Positions 53,715 to 64,000 of a DNA stretch of 64,000 bases are shown piece by piece. The stretch comes from Chrysemys picta bellii (Eukaryota; Chordata; Testudines; Emydidae): contig NC_088809.1 of NCBI RefSeq assembly GCF_011386835.1, positions 6,864,001-6,928,000 of the forward strand, read 5' to 3'. How positions within the stretch are numbered: position 1 is the stretch's first letter; each line of letters begins with the position of its first letter. The notes under the pieces are model-generated. The model worked only from the letters and a program-made list of their open reading frames with translations, ran no database searches and was not told the origin of the DNA. Position numbers and translations under genes: made by a program.

Positions 53715-54541
53715 ATGGCCTTTGTGGTGGTGAAGATCTTTAAGTTCAACATCTGGAAAGCTGCAAGACTTTCATTTGCTTTTAGTTGCAACAGTCATTT
53801 TCGGGCAGTCAAACATTATTTGGCTCAGGAGAAGGAGCCATCGCAATCTTCATCACCTGCGGGGTTCGGGAATGAAGGAAATTCACAGCACCACGGTAGC
53901 CACCCGCTTCCAGTATCGGGACTTGGGGATGCTGCTGCACGAGTGATCCCCAAATCACACCCTCCTCCCAAAAGCTATAAAGGCCTCGCCCCTCAGAAGA
54001 ATTTGCAGTGGAAGTCTAGAAAGAGAAGCACAGAGCAGGCTGCATCTTCCAGTGAGGAATTTAGGAACCTGAGAGAGGATGACTTTTCAGAACAGCAGAA
54101 AAGACCAGTGCCAAAGCCTATGTCCATTGAAAGGACCAAAGGTTCGGAGATCTTGTTTGGCATTGCGCCCTGTTCCCTGGCTTTCTCGCAGTCAAAGAGG
54201 GACTTTTTCCAGTTGTTCCTCAAGTCGGACAGCAGCTGCGCACGGCCTGTGATGGAAGAGTTTGCCCAACGAGCTAAGGCCTGCGGGGTCCCCGTGCACC
54301 ATGTCAGAAGGCAGGTGCTGGATGCTCTTTGCAAAGGTCGAGTCCACCAGGGAGTTTGCTTAGAGGCCACTCCTCTCCATCTTAGCAGCTTGGAAGAAGC
54401 TGAAGCTTCCCAGGTTGGTCTGGGCACACAGCTGATTTGGCTGGTGCTAGAGCAGATACAGGATCCTATGAATCTGGGTGCAATGCTGCGTTCTGCATAC
54501 TACTTAGGAGTTGACAGAGTGGTGACCAGCCAAAAGGACAG
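53715..54541 (+). CDS. MRM1: MRM1 coding exon 1
   Basis: An 827-nt exon encoding 275 residues plus two bases of a Ser codon; donor CAG|GTAAAT. It holds the presequence, the variable linker, the substrate-binding domain and the first catalytic motif. The in-frame sequence continues four codons upstream without an ATG, so 53715 is the first Met. Confidence 0.93.
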
Positions 54542-57500
54542 GTAAATTTTATGCTTTGCTTCTGTGGTGGGGTTTCCTGTTCACGTTACCACTGTCTTCC
54601 AAAGGATGTTACTATCTTGCATATTTGTATAGCTCCTTTTACCCCAGATGACCCCCAAAGTGTGCACCAAGCAGATATGGAAACTACACTGGCTGCTGAA
54701 GCTCTGCATATGGGAGGCAGCATGGCCTAGTGGATAGAGCACTGGTCTGGGGAGGCCTGGCTTCTATTCTCAGCTCTACTCTGGGCCAGTTGAGTGACCT
54801 TAGGCAAGCCAGTTCACACATCTGTGCCTTTACAGTTTCCCCATCTGTAAAATGGGATAATAATGCTGACCTTTGTAAAGCACTTTGAGAGCTATTGATG
54901 AAAAGCAGGTAGAGCGTGGTATTATTAATGTTATTTCACCCCATCTACAATCTCTGATTTTCACGTATGAGTCCTTCAATAATTGGAAAAGCTCGCACCT
55001 CTTGTCTACCAAGCGTGCCCTCCCTTTCTTTCAAATCCCTTCTTAAATTCCCCTCCTTTCCAGAGGGCCTTCCCACGATGTTCCTCTCACCATTGCAGTC
55101 CCATGTTTTGTTTTAGTTTCGGTTAGATTGTAAAGTCTTTGGGGCAGGAACCTAGATCTCTTATTTGCTTTGTCTAGTGCCTTGTGAATTGACAGTGCTG
55201 TGTAAATAATGGCAGCGTTAGGATATCGACTTCCCCTGCTGCTTTGGGACAGATGCTGATTTCGTTTCAGCAACCTGTGCTCCTTCAGGGATGGAAGGTG
55301 GGGAAGATTTCGTTTGCTAATTCCTCTTGGGTCTCTCTGTTTTCAAATGCGTTCCCCCCTTTTATTGCTGAAGTCCTCCTTCTGTACCTGAGGCTGCTGA
55401 ATGCAACTGCCTCAGGAGCCAATTAACGCAGTTTCCATTTGTCAGCTGGAAGGGGTGGTGTGTGTGTGTGTGTGTGCAACTTGCACCTTTTCCCATTGGA
55501 CCCCTGTCACTGCCTCTGCAGCAGGACCATGAGCCAAAATCAGAAAATCCCCTGCTCCCCATTGGACAGTGTGTTGTGTAGCCACCAGCACACTGGGCAA
55601 TTCCCGATTGTTGTTTTTTTCCCTTATTGCTATAAGAGTTTCTGAGTTGCAAAGGGATTAAAAACATATCTTAACCTCTGGCGTTCTAACTGCCCCCTCT
55701 GCACTCATTCATTTCAGTGACCGAAAAACCATTCCCTTCCAGCCGTGGAGAGATTAAGGGATTTTTTTTCTGTAGTCCAAGTTTTCAAACCCTATGGGTC
55801 TGATCCTGCACGTGGAAAGACTCCAGGATATAATGAGGATTTCCTCACACGTACTTAACTGTCCTGTCCCCCAGTGCTGTATTACTTAACTCCTCATAAA
55901 GAGCCTTTCTCTGAGCTTATTCTATACAAGCTGCCAAGAGTAATTTCCTTCTTCCAGTAAGTATTGCTTTGTTGTCTCTGCCTAAACAGTTCACCAGTCT
56001 TTCAAATAAGATGTAAAACCGAGGTCCTTTTGTAGGCATTAAAGATCCCATCATCCTTTTTGTAAGGATGAGTGTGTCAGTCCCACCACTCTGGACGTAT
56101 TCCAGCCCAGGTTGTTGCATCCTGCCTACCTTGTAGTTTCAGCTGGATGCTGCCTTTTTCACTTCCAGTCCTAAATTGTTGAACTGCCATGTTCCACCCC
56201 AGAAGTGGATGGCCATATCCTTGTATAGGGTGTGTGTATATGTTTGAACTACTGAGGGTTTCAAAACAATTAATAGATCATGCCCCAGCTGAATCAATTT
56301 TGATTTGTTCACCATCACGACAGCTGCGCTCCTCTGGGTCAATGCGGATCACAAAGCCCAGGAAAAGGTGTGAGAGAGGTGGGGACGAAGCATTCTCGGT
56401 CGAGGGGATCTGGCTATGGAACAAACTCCCAGAGGATATCAGGTGAATCCAGAGTTTGACCATCTTTAGGAGATTTTGCAAAGCCTTCATCTTTGAGAAG
56501 GCCTTTCCGTCATAAAAATGACTCTCGCAGCACTGACATGCTACGAAAAAATTGAAAACCCATACCCCCAAGTAGAGTTTTGCCCTGAAACAGAGCTGGA
56601 GCCCCCTGGAAGTCTGCTAGGGAGGAGACTATTGCTACTGATTTTACAGGGAAGGCGTTCAGATACTGTGGTGATGGGCAGCAGTATAAAACCTCAAGAT
56701 AGCTAGAGAGATGGGATCTCTTGGGATGCAAAGAGATTTGTAAGCGTGCTCAGTTCTGTGCTGTGCACAAACTCACACCCACGCAGATTGCCAGGTGTCC
56801 ACAGCTCCTAAGTGGAGTGTATAATTTGATATAAAAGGCGCAGGTGCTGCTAGTCAGAACAGACCTGAATTCTTTTCTACCCTAGGTTTTTTTCTTTCTT
56901 TCCATGGTACACCTCTTCCCCGATATAACGCAACCTGATATAACACAAATTTGGATATAACACGGTAAAGCAGTGCTCCGGGGGGGGGGGGGGGGGGGCG
57001 GAGCTGCGCGCTCCGGTAGATCAAAGCAAGTTCGACATAATGCGGTTTCACCTATAACGCAGTGAGATTTTTTTGACTCCCGTGGGCAGCGTTATATCGG
57101 GGTAGGGGTGTATGTTTATTCTAGTCACTCTGCCTCTAGATTCAAAAGTGCAAGACTGCTGCTTGTAGGATTGCAAGATTTGGCCATGTTCCTGCTGTTC
57201 TCACTCCAGGGATGAATGCATTCTTGCACCTCTGAGCTGTGCTTTTCTGATCAATATCATTTGCTGAGCCATTCCACCACTGTTTTTTTTTTTTTGAGAT
57301 ATATTTTAATGCAGAGGGAACATGATTATTTTGTAGTAGAACAATTAAGGTTGCACCTAGAGGCCCCAGTCCGGGAGCAAGGTGCCACCGTGCTAGGCAC
57401 TGGGCATGCAAATAACATAAAGATAATCCCTGCCCTAAAGAAAGTACAATCTAAATATAAGATGAGAAACAACAGGTGGAGATGGACAGACATGGGGAGC

Positions 57501-60500
57501 ACAAGGGAATAGCAAGAGGATTATGAGCAGGGTGATGAGCAATGGTCGCAGCAGACCAGCAGCCTAAGTATTGCATTGTAGGCATCACAGCAGAGGTGGT
57601 TTTAAGGAGGACAGTGGAGAAGCCTTGTGAGGCCAGTGATGGTGGGAGGGATGCTCGCTTCTCACTGCCTTCTCTCTTCTGAACAGCTTCTGCTGAGGGA
57701 GGCAAATAGGGGATTAGCCCTGCTGATACAGGTGTGTGGCACGAGAGTCTCATGTATGCAAGGCTAGGATTCACATAGATTTTTAACAACGGGAAGGAAT
57801 CACCAGTGCAGTAGGTACATATAAAGATAGCCAGAGGTCTTTAAACTGGGTTTGATGAGAAGTTTTGTTTTGTTACCATTTTTAGTAAGTCTTGGTGTTA
57901 ATTCTGCTCAAAAGTGCTCCTCCAGCCCTGTGTTCCTGTCAAAACCTCCTATTCCCTATAAGAAAGTGCATCTATAAAGTGAGTAGAATTATTTGTAAAC
58001 TGATTTAAAGCGAGTCGTGAAGGCAATCAGATGAGCTAGCAAAAACAGTTTTTCAGGGTTTTTGTTTTGCTTTGTTTTAACTTGGAACTTTTCTTGGCTT
58101 CTCTACTCACAGCTGCCCCCTTACTCCTACGGTGAGCAAAGCAAGCTCTGGAGCCATGGAGGTTTTGGAAGTCTACAGCACAGATAATCTCCAGAGATTT
58201 CTGAAGGTAGAAGACCCCAGCTTTCTTTTTTTTTTTTTCTTTGTCCTTTTACCACTAAAGGTCCCAAAAATTTTCAGGCCCTCTCACCGGCTAGATCGTG
58301 TGTCCTGTCAGTAGGGGGGATCACCTTTTTACAACATTTGGTGCAGTTATAGACTGTTACACACACATCCTATCTATAATTATAAGTTAAATCTTTATCT
58401 ATCAAGTAAATAAAGGCACTTGCCTGGGTTGATGCTTTTGAACTAAGCATCTTGTAACCTTTTAGCATGAATATCCCTTAAACAGCTAAGGGAATTTAAA
58501 ATAAATATATATCAACTGCTTATTTTAGGCCACCATACCATGTATTAGCTGAACAATAACAGCACTGCCACTGGTTGCAGACAGTGGTTCAAGCCAAAGG
58601 AGACTGCAGTGTCTGCTTTCTAAGGGAGCTAAAATCAGTAAATAAGTGCAATAAATGCATTGCAGGGCTAAGGGAGTAGCTCTCTCCGTGTATCAATGGG
58701 TATAGATTTTAATGCTTCATATAGGAACATTTTTATAAACTAAAACAAATAAAGGCACCTGCTTCCATGGTGTCAGGGTTGATGCTTTTGAACTAAGCAC
58801 CCTGTACTCCTTTTGAATGAATATCCCTTAAAGAGCAAAGGGAATTTTCAAAAGCACCTAAGTCACTTAGGAGCACAACTCCTATTGAAAGTCAACGTCA
58901 CGTGTTTGTCCTAAATCACTTGTGTGCTTCTGAAAATCCCCCTAAATGTGCATAGAGAACAGATGTAATATTGATGTAACTTATGAGTATAGCTTTCAAA
59001 ATCGACTGAATCCCATTTTCAGAGACTTAAGTCGATTTGAAAAATGGGTTGTAGGCTCAGAGTCACTTAGATGCTTTTGAAATTTGTACCCTACGCCTGT
59101 CATGCTGTGACTCTCCCTATAAGGGGAGATGGGTCCCAGCCCCACCCGTGACACTTAACAGGTGGAGAGAATGATAATGTCACATGACAGGCAGGTCATG
59201 CGGCTAAATCAGGCTTTCTGAGGGGGAAGTTGAAAAGGGAGCAGGAGGATTGTGTGAGCAGGTCTACACAGCTCTTCTTAGCTCCCAGGCACAGGGCCTG
59301 GGAAGTGCAAGAGGTAGTACCCGCTAGAGAGGCTAGAGTGTAGAGACCAAGCTTGCTGAAGGAGAAGCTTCAGCAGGGGGTTTGTTCCCTCTAGAACTTG
59401 GCATTAATGAATCAGATCCCAAGAAGGGGTGTTAGCTGATACACAAAAGCCTTTGTGAAGTTATTAAGGAGCCTGAGAGAAAGAAACTGAGGCAGCCACA
59501 TCACTGAGCCCAGAGCAAGTAGGCAGCTCTGTGATCGCCTTTAGGAGCGTGTCTGCACTGCAGCTGGGAGGAAGGCTGCCAGCCCAGGTGGACAGATGCA
59601 CTGGGGAGGGCTCAAGAGAGAACTGTAAAAACAGCTGTGTGGACACTGCAGCATGGGCAGTGGTACGGGCTCGCCACCTGAGCGTAGATTAGGGTGACCA
59701 GACAGCAAGTTTGAAAAATCGGGACAGGGGTTGGGGGCGTTAATAGGAGCCTACATAAGAAAAAGACCCAAAAATCGGGACTGTCCCTATAAAATCGGGA
59801 CATCTGGTCACCCTAGTGTGGATCCATTGGGTCAGACGAGCTGATAATTGTGCGGCTAGTGCGTGCTGCGGCCCATGCTGCAACTTCCACACTGCTATTT
59901 TTAGTGAGCTAGCTTGAGTGGAGCTAGCGCCTGTCTGTCTTTCCTGGGCAGGGTGGCTCGCTCTCAGCTGCAGTGTAGACCTACTTCTGTTGAGTTTGCG
60001 CATTGTTTCTGTCTTATGCACCACCAACTACAGGCTGCTGCTCAAAGGCTGGTCACACGAGGGCAGCCTTGTGCAGCAGTTAAAATGTAGAGGAAAAGAG
60101 AAACCGTGGGTGGTTGAAATGCTGTGAACCTTGTTGGAGGGGCAGCTACCAAATGAATCTGGAGATTTGAGCTCCATAATGAAGCCTCTGACGAATGACT
60201 CCACGGAAGGGGAAGAAGGCTTTGAAAAGACTCTTAAAACAAAAAATATCCTTGCATTAGGGTTGCCAGGTGTCCGGTTTTCGACTGGAACGCCTGGTTG
60301 AAAAGGGACCCTGGTGGCTCCAGTCAGCACTACTGACCGGGCTGCTAAAAGTCCGGTTGGTGGCGCAGCAGGGCCAAATCAGGCTCCCTGCCTGCCCTTG
60401 CTCTGCGTGACTCCTGGAAGCGGCCGGTATCGGCGGACATATCCGGCTCCTAGGTGCAGGGATGGCTACGGGGGCTCCACACGCTCCCCTTGCCCTGAGC

Positions 60501-63121
60501 GCCGGCTCTGCAGCTCCCATTGGCCTGGACCTCGAATACCTTCTTGCACCCCAACACTCTGCCTCAGCCCTGAGACCCTTCCCGCACCCAAACTCCCTCC
60601 TGGAGTCCGCACCCCAACTCCCTGCCCCGAGTCGGAACTCCCACCTGCACTCTAACTTCCTCCCAGAGCCCACACCGCAACCCTCTGCCCCAGCCCTGAG
60701 CTCCCTCCCACACTCTGAACCCCTCGGCCCCAGCCTGGAACTCCCTCCTGCACCCCAAACCCCAGCCCCACCCCACAGCCCGCACCCCCAGCCGGAGCCT
60801 CACCCCTTCCTGCACCCCAACCCCTTGCCCCAGCCGGAGCCACCTCCTGCATCCTGAACCCTCATTTCTGGCCCCACCCCGAAGACCACACCTCCAGCCG
60901 GAGCCCTCACTCCCTTCCGCACCCTAACTCCCTGCCTCAGCCTGGTGAAAGTGAGTGAGGTGGGAGAGAGTGAGCGATGGAGGGGCCTCGGGGAAGAGGC
61001 GGGGCAAGGGTGTTCAGTTTTGTGTGATTAGAAAGTTGGCATCCTTGCTTCGCATTAGAGAGAGTATCTGATCAGTTTTGGAGGAGTGTTTGGAGGCCAG
61101 TGAATTGCATGGAGTTGGTGTTACAGAAATGCCTGTAGAGTTCACACTTGTTTGCTGTGTAGTTGTAGCTGTGTTGGTTCCAAGGTATTAGAGAGACAAG
61201 GTGGGTGAGGTAATATCTTTTTTTGGACCAACTTCTGTTGGTGGAGATCCCAAGCAGTCAGTATTTTTCTCCCTGCATATCCTGTTTTGACCACCAGGGA
61301 GGTACCGAGATCTTTAGCCCCCTTCCTTCCAGTGCAAAGCTGGAAACCTTCTCCAGCCCCATCATAGATCTATGGCAGCTGGAGCTCTGGATGATGGTGA
61401 GATAAAAAGCACATAAAAGATATTGATATTTAATTGAAACACCTGGAAGAATCACCGTGTTACTATAAAGCTCAATTTATTAACATTTTGGGCCATTGCT
61501 GCAGTCCATTTAATTGGACCCAGATTGGTCAGTCTAACCTGTGGCATCACAGGAGTGTAAATTTAATGTAGTGTAATGTAAAAAGTGCAGATTTCACAGG
61601 AAATGAGGTTGGCAAGAAGCAGCAACTTGACTCTTGTTAAAGTGGATTTTCTAGTTAAAGGGACCCTGGCCAAATTAAGGCACCTGTACTGAGATTTTGT
61701 CAAAAAAACCCGGGATTGCTAGTCTTCTAAGCTGCCACTCAACAAGAGTAAGGGAAGCAGAATCGACCCACTAGTTAGATAAGGGCATTGGGAGCTGAAA
61801 GTGCTCAGTGTGTTTGAAAATCAGGTTGCATAAGGGCATAATTTTAGGCATCCAAGTTTGAAAATTTTGGTTTGGGCTTTTTAAGACAGGTCTACACTTA
61901 ATGTTTTGCAGGCGTAGCTGTATTGGTTACAGGGGTGATATTTTTTTTAAGGACTTGGCAATGCTGGCAGAAATCCTAGTGGAGAGGCAGCTACAGCGGC
62001 AAAAAATTCCTTTTGCCAGCATAGTTTATTTTGCTCACCTGACTGGAATAAGTTATGCCAGCAAAAGCACTTTTTTGCTGGTATAAGCTATGTGACAGAT
62101 ATTTGCAATCCCATGCAGTATCTTTGCGGGCATTGTGTTAAATTTATATACGACTCTGTGGGAAGGTTACCACAGCTCTCCAGGAACCAGAAACAGTGAA
62201 GTTCGATTAAAGTGAATCACTTAGATTGCAACCACCTCCAGAGAGGTACCACCTTCTTGGGAGGTTTGCATGTACTGGTTCAAACTGGTTTTCCCAGAAA
62301 CCAACAGACAAAGAAAGGGATTTTGGTATTAAAAGGCTGGGTTTGAACGACTCAGGGCCTTCTTTCTGATCCAGTGAATGGACAAGAGGGATCCCGACCC
62401 TTGCGGAAGGGTTGGAAAGATTTTGGCCTACTAGAGCCTCATAAGACTGATGGGTAATTCCTGGTATGTTTCGTGTGTGTTTAAATCTGTTTACTGTTTT
62501 CTGTCTCTGTAATTCTTTCTACCTTTAGAAAATGTGTGTGTCCTTGGAAAGAGCTGTGTGGTAACTTGTGACAGCTGGGAATACACTGTTCATAGCCCTC
62601 GGAAAGAGCAGCAGGCTGGTCTGCTGGGGATATCACAGCAGGGAGCTGTCCAGCCTTAAAAATCCCCGGTCAGAAGGGAGTGATAGGGGTCCCTCCCAGA
62701 GACCTGACTGGGAATTTCTGGAGTGGCCCATGGGGGTGGGGTTACAGGTGCAGTTACCCTGAAACGGTGGCAAGCTCTCTCTACAGTTGCAGGGTTTTGC
62801 CAGTATAGCTATATTGGTATAAGTTTTAAGTGTAAACGAGACCTAGATGTATTAAAAAAACGAACAAACAAAAAGAAGCAAAGTAGGTTAGCTGCATGTT
62901 TGTGCTGAAAATCTAAAAGCTTGTATGTGTATGTATTGTTCTTATAAATTTAAAGAATCTGGAATCATATTTTTCTTTTTTGTCCCCTTTTCTTTCTAAG
63001 GCTAAAACTGAAGAAGGCTGGGAAGTCATAGGAACAGTCAGCAAATCTGAGGTCGAGGATAAGGTCCCCGTCATCAGCTGCTTAGAGTTTCACTGGAATA
63101 AACCCACTGTTTTAGTATTAG
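53715..63121 (+). CDS. MRM1: MRM1, coding exons 1-3 (5' part of gene)
   Basis: Three exons join in frame: 53715-54541, 58113-58206 and 63001-63121, about 348 residues. Family knowledge: MRM1 is the SpoU/TrmH-type 2'-O-methyltransferase that methylates one guanosine of the mitochondrial large-subunit (16S) rRNA using S-adenosylmethionine. Seen: an N-terminus of about 38 residues rich in Lys/Arg and hydrophobics with no acidic residue (mitochondrial presequence-like); a Ser/Pro-rich linker (about 40-140); an L30e-like substrate-binding region from about 145 ([14 protein letters not shown]); then SpoU motif 1, [13 protein letters not shown], at about 249-261. Exon 3 ends inside VLVLG, the start of the knot motif 2, so the rest of the SAM-binding knot lies beyond the window. 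The ATG is chosen for its strong context (A at -3, G at +4) and the presequence. The linker appears longer than in mammals. Confidence 0.94.
54708..54930 (+). repeat. MIR SINE, near full length
   Basis: tRNA-like head 'gcagcatggcctagtggata', core 'gagtgaccttaggcaagcca', 'ccatctgtaaaatgggataa' and 'gtaaagcactttgagagcta'. In MRM1 intron 1. Confidence 0.75.
54931..55220 (+). mobile_element. L2-type LINE 3' tail
   Basis: 'ctttcaaatcccttcttaaa' and 'gattgtaaagtctttggggc' match the L2 3' region: the end of the protein, then the MIR-shared tail. Confidence 0.5.
55221..56269. other. MRM1 intron 1, no recognised feature
   Basis: A short TG microsatellite at 55457-55476. Otherwise unassigned. Confidence 0.4.
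56270..56540 (+). mobile_element. L2-type LINE C-terminal remnant
   Basis: One frame reads [21 protein letters not shown], and a later segment encodes [11 protein letters not shown]. This resembles the WN-LP block near the C-terminus of L2/CR1 LINE proteins. The frames are broken. Confidence 0.5.
56910..57110. mobile_element. Tc1/mariner-type MITE with poly-G tract
   Basis: Inverted relative of 14816-15018. Ends CACCTCTTCCCCGATATAAC and GTTATATCGGGGTAGGGGTG, with TA at 56908-56909 and 57111-57112. It contains a G-run of about 19. Confidence 0.75.
57285..57465 (-). repeat. L2/MIR-type tail
   Basis: 'cacctagaggccccagtccg' and 'aatccctgccctaaagaaag' on the + strand are the reverse of the L2/MIR 3' tail, preceded by a T-run. 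Confidence 0.5.
57466..58112. other. MRM1 intron 1, no recognised feature
   Basis: Nothing supportable apart from the acceptor before exon 2. Confidence 0.4.
58113..58206 (+). CDS. MRM1: MRM1 coding exon 2
   Basis: A 94-nt exon, acceptor TACTCACAG, donor AAG|GTAGAA. With the split codon it encodes 32 residues beginning [18 protein letters not shown], which matches the conserved block after SpoU motif 1 in vertebrate MRM1. It ends in phase 0. Confidence 0.93.
58207..59545. other. MRM1 intron 2, local duplication
   Basis: The stretches 58403-58490 and 58748-58840 share wording (ataaaggcacytgc, ggttgatgcttttgaactaa, tgaatatcccttaaa), about 345 bp apart, so a local duplication is likely. No exon seen. 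Confidence 0.5.
59546..59983. mobile_element. Harbinger-type MITE carrying a hAT MITE
   Basis: Ends 'gtgtctgcactgcagctggg' and 'ctcagctgcagtgtagacct' are inverted. Inside, at 59690-59815, sits a hAT MITE of the 51038 family. Confidence 0.6.
59690..59815. mobile_element. hAT-type MITE, 126 bp
   Basis: TIRs TAGGGTGACCAGA / ATCTGGTCACCCTA. Flanks gcgtagat (59682-59689) and gtgtggat (59816-59823) match at 6 of 8. Same family as 51038-51161, opposite internal orientation. Confidence 0.75.
60258..61048. mobile_element. hAT-type non-autonomous element with C-rich core
   Basis: A relative of 641-1687: starts TAGGGTTGCCAGGTGTCCGG, ends 'gattagaaagttggcatcct'. The core (60540-60930) is a decayed CCC-CAGCC-GAGC minisatellite. 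Many long ORFs here are compositional. Confidence 0.65.
61152..61246. repeat. Penelope-type terminal-repeat fragment (second type)
   Basis: 'ttagagagacaaggtgggtg' and 'ttggaccaacttctgttggt' match the repeat at 4971-5135. Confidence 0.5.
61886..62845. mobile_element. Harbinger-like MITE split by a solo LTR
   Basis: The left part 'gacaggtctacacttaatg' ... 'tttttgctggtataagcta' and the right part 'agggttttgccagtatagct' ... 'aagtgtaaacgagaccta' fit together once 62091-62772 is removed. Confidence 0.6.
62091..62772. mobile_element. Probable solo LTR of an endogenous retrovirus-type element
   Basis: 682 bp starting TGTGACAG and ending GGTGGCA, with TG...CA ends. The flanks are agcta (62086-62090) and agctc (62773-62777), a 5-bp duplication with one mismatch. 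It interrupts a Harbinger-like MITE. No gag, pol or env sequence is attached. In MRM1 intron 2, 228 bp before exon 3. Confidence 0.6.
63001..63121 (+). CDS. MRM1: MRM1 coding exon 3
   Basis: A 121-nt exon, acceptor TTTCTAAG, donor G|GTATGG, ending one base into a Gly codon. It encodes [16 protein letters not shown] and then [19 protein letters not shown], leading into the N-E-G part of SpoU motif 2, which would open the next exon. Confidence 0.93.
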
Positions 63122-63443
63122 GTATGGTACGGGGCAAAACTTTAACTGGGGTGAAGGTGCGTGATATGGAGACGTTACCTCTTAAGCTAGTGTTGATGTA
63201 GTGGCCAGGGAGTTCAGTGTTCATGTGTACATGGCTCTAAATTTGTAAGTGCTCAGACAGGTGCAGGATGGCATTTCTAAGGGGATGGGTGCAGGTAAGT
63301 CGCCATGCTATACAGGCTTGGCCTCTACTGAGATTGCCAACAAGAGTGTCCATTACATGGGTAGCTTTGATAATGTGGACAGCTGCCCCCACGGATATAG
63401 GATCTAGCTGCTCATTTCACACAGGTGGCTACCAAACAGCCAT

Positions 63444-63848
63444 CAGGGGTTCTCAAGCAGGGGTATGTGTACCTCTGGGGGTACTCAGAGGTCTTCCAGG
63501 GGGTACATCAACTCATCTAGATATTTGCCTAGTTTTACAGCAGGCTACACTAGCAAAGTCAGTACAAACTAAAATCTCACACAGACAATGACTTGATTAT
63601 ACTGCTCTAGACACTATATGCTGAAATGTAAGTAAAATATTTATATTCAAATTGATTTATTTTATAATCATATGGTAAAAATTGGAACGTAAGCAATTTT
63701 TCAGTAATAGTGTGCTGTGACACTTTGTGTTTTTAATATCTGATTTTTGTAAGCAAGTAGTTTTTAAGTGAGGTGAAACTTGGGAGTTTGCAAGACAAAT
63801 CAGACTCCTGAAAGGGGTACAGTAGTCAGGAAAGGTTGAGAGCCACGG
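63444..63848. mobile_element. hAT (Charlie-like) non-autonomous element
   Basis: Starts CAGGGGTTCTCAAG and ends near GTTGAGAGCCACGG, imperfect inverse ends. The body is AT-rich with no ORF. Target duplication unclear. Confidence 0.55.
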
Positions 63849-64000
63849 AGATACAATATTAACTTTTGGTCACTTCCAACCTCTTTCTCATTTGGAGCGA
63901 CTGTAGTTTGTTACTTGACCCCTGTGCAATGCACATCCCTCCTCCCCCCAAACTTATCTTAAGCAGATAAAGGAGATGATTGCAATGAATTTACCAAGAT

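Noticed and set aside
58403..58840. The duplicated segment in MRM1 intron 2 as an LTR pair
   Set aside because: The shared pieces are short and diverged, with no TG...CA ends or target duplications, so a local duplication is the simpler reading.
60257..60857. Proline/glycine-rich ORFs on both strands
   Set aside because: These come from the decayed C-rich tandem core of a hAT-type element.
1..64000. CRISPR array, operons, bacterial defence genes
   Set aside because: Spliced vertebrate genes and vertebrate repeats throughout; no regularly spaced direct repeats or prokaryotic gene organisation.

Overview
The window is nuclear DNA from a reptile, most likely a turtle. The inference rests on intron-rich vertebrate genes with expanded introns and on the repeat set: tRNA-headed SINEs with CR1-type tails, CR1 and L2 LINE remnants, MIR copies, a Penelope-like element with its terminal repeats, and many hAT and Harbinger-type MITEs. 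There are no operons, prokaryotic genes or CRISPR arrays. Species cannot be fixed from the sequence alone.

Two protein-coding genes are supported, both on the + strand, in the order known from the human 17q12 neighbourhood (DHRS11 then MRM1). DHRS11, a short-chain dehydrogenase/reductase of steroids and carbonyls, is represented by six coding exons between 13693 and 34845. They encode about 211 C-terminal residues ending in a stop. The first coding exon, with the Rossmann TGxxxGIG motif, is not visible: it lies upstream or, less likely, in the 500-N gap at 8204-8703. Its 3'UTR runs to about 35.9 kb. MRM1, a mitochondrial 16S rRNA 2'-O-ribose methyltransferase of the SpoU/TrmH family, begins with an ATG at 53715. 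Its first three coding exons (53715-54541, 58113-58206, 63001-63121) are present and the rest lies beyond the window. A CpG-rich block at about 51.46-52.13 kb with an ETS-type CCGGAAGT site is the likely MRM1 promoter, with an inferred untranslated first exon.

Layout: 1-13.7 kb is DHRS11 intron, rich in nested transposons (L2 broken by three later insertions, two large C-rich MITEs, the assembly gap). 13.7-34.8 kb holds the DHRS11 exons in long introns, with a GC-rich nested hAT composite at 19.76-21.54 kb and a decayed Penelope-like element at 31.3-33.0 kb. 35.9-51.4 kb is intergenic, with repeats and one unassigned 141-codon ORF. 51.4-64 kb is the MRM1 5' half, including a probable solo LTR at 62.1-62.8 kb.

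No new gene system is evident. The most informative signals are in the mobile DNA: a three-level transposon nest with two exact 8-bp target-site duplications and palindromes matching the p53 half-site pattern, hammerhead-ribozyme-like cores in Penelope terminal repeats, and a perfect 25-bp-arm hairpin. The two host genes are not known to act in one pathway; their adjacency is conserved synteny.
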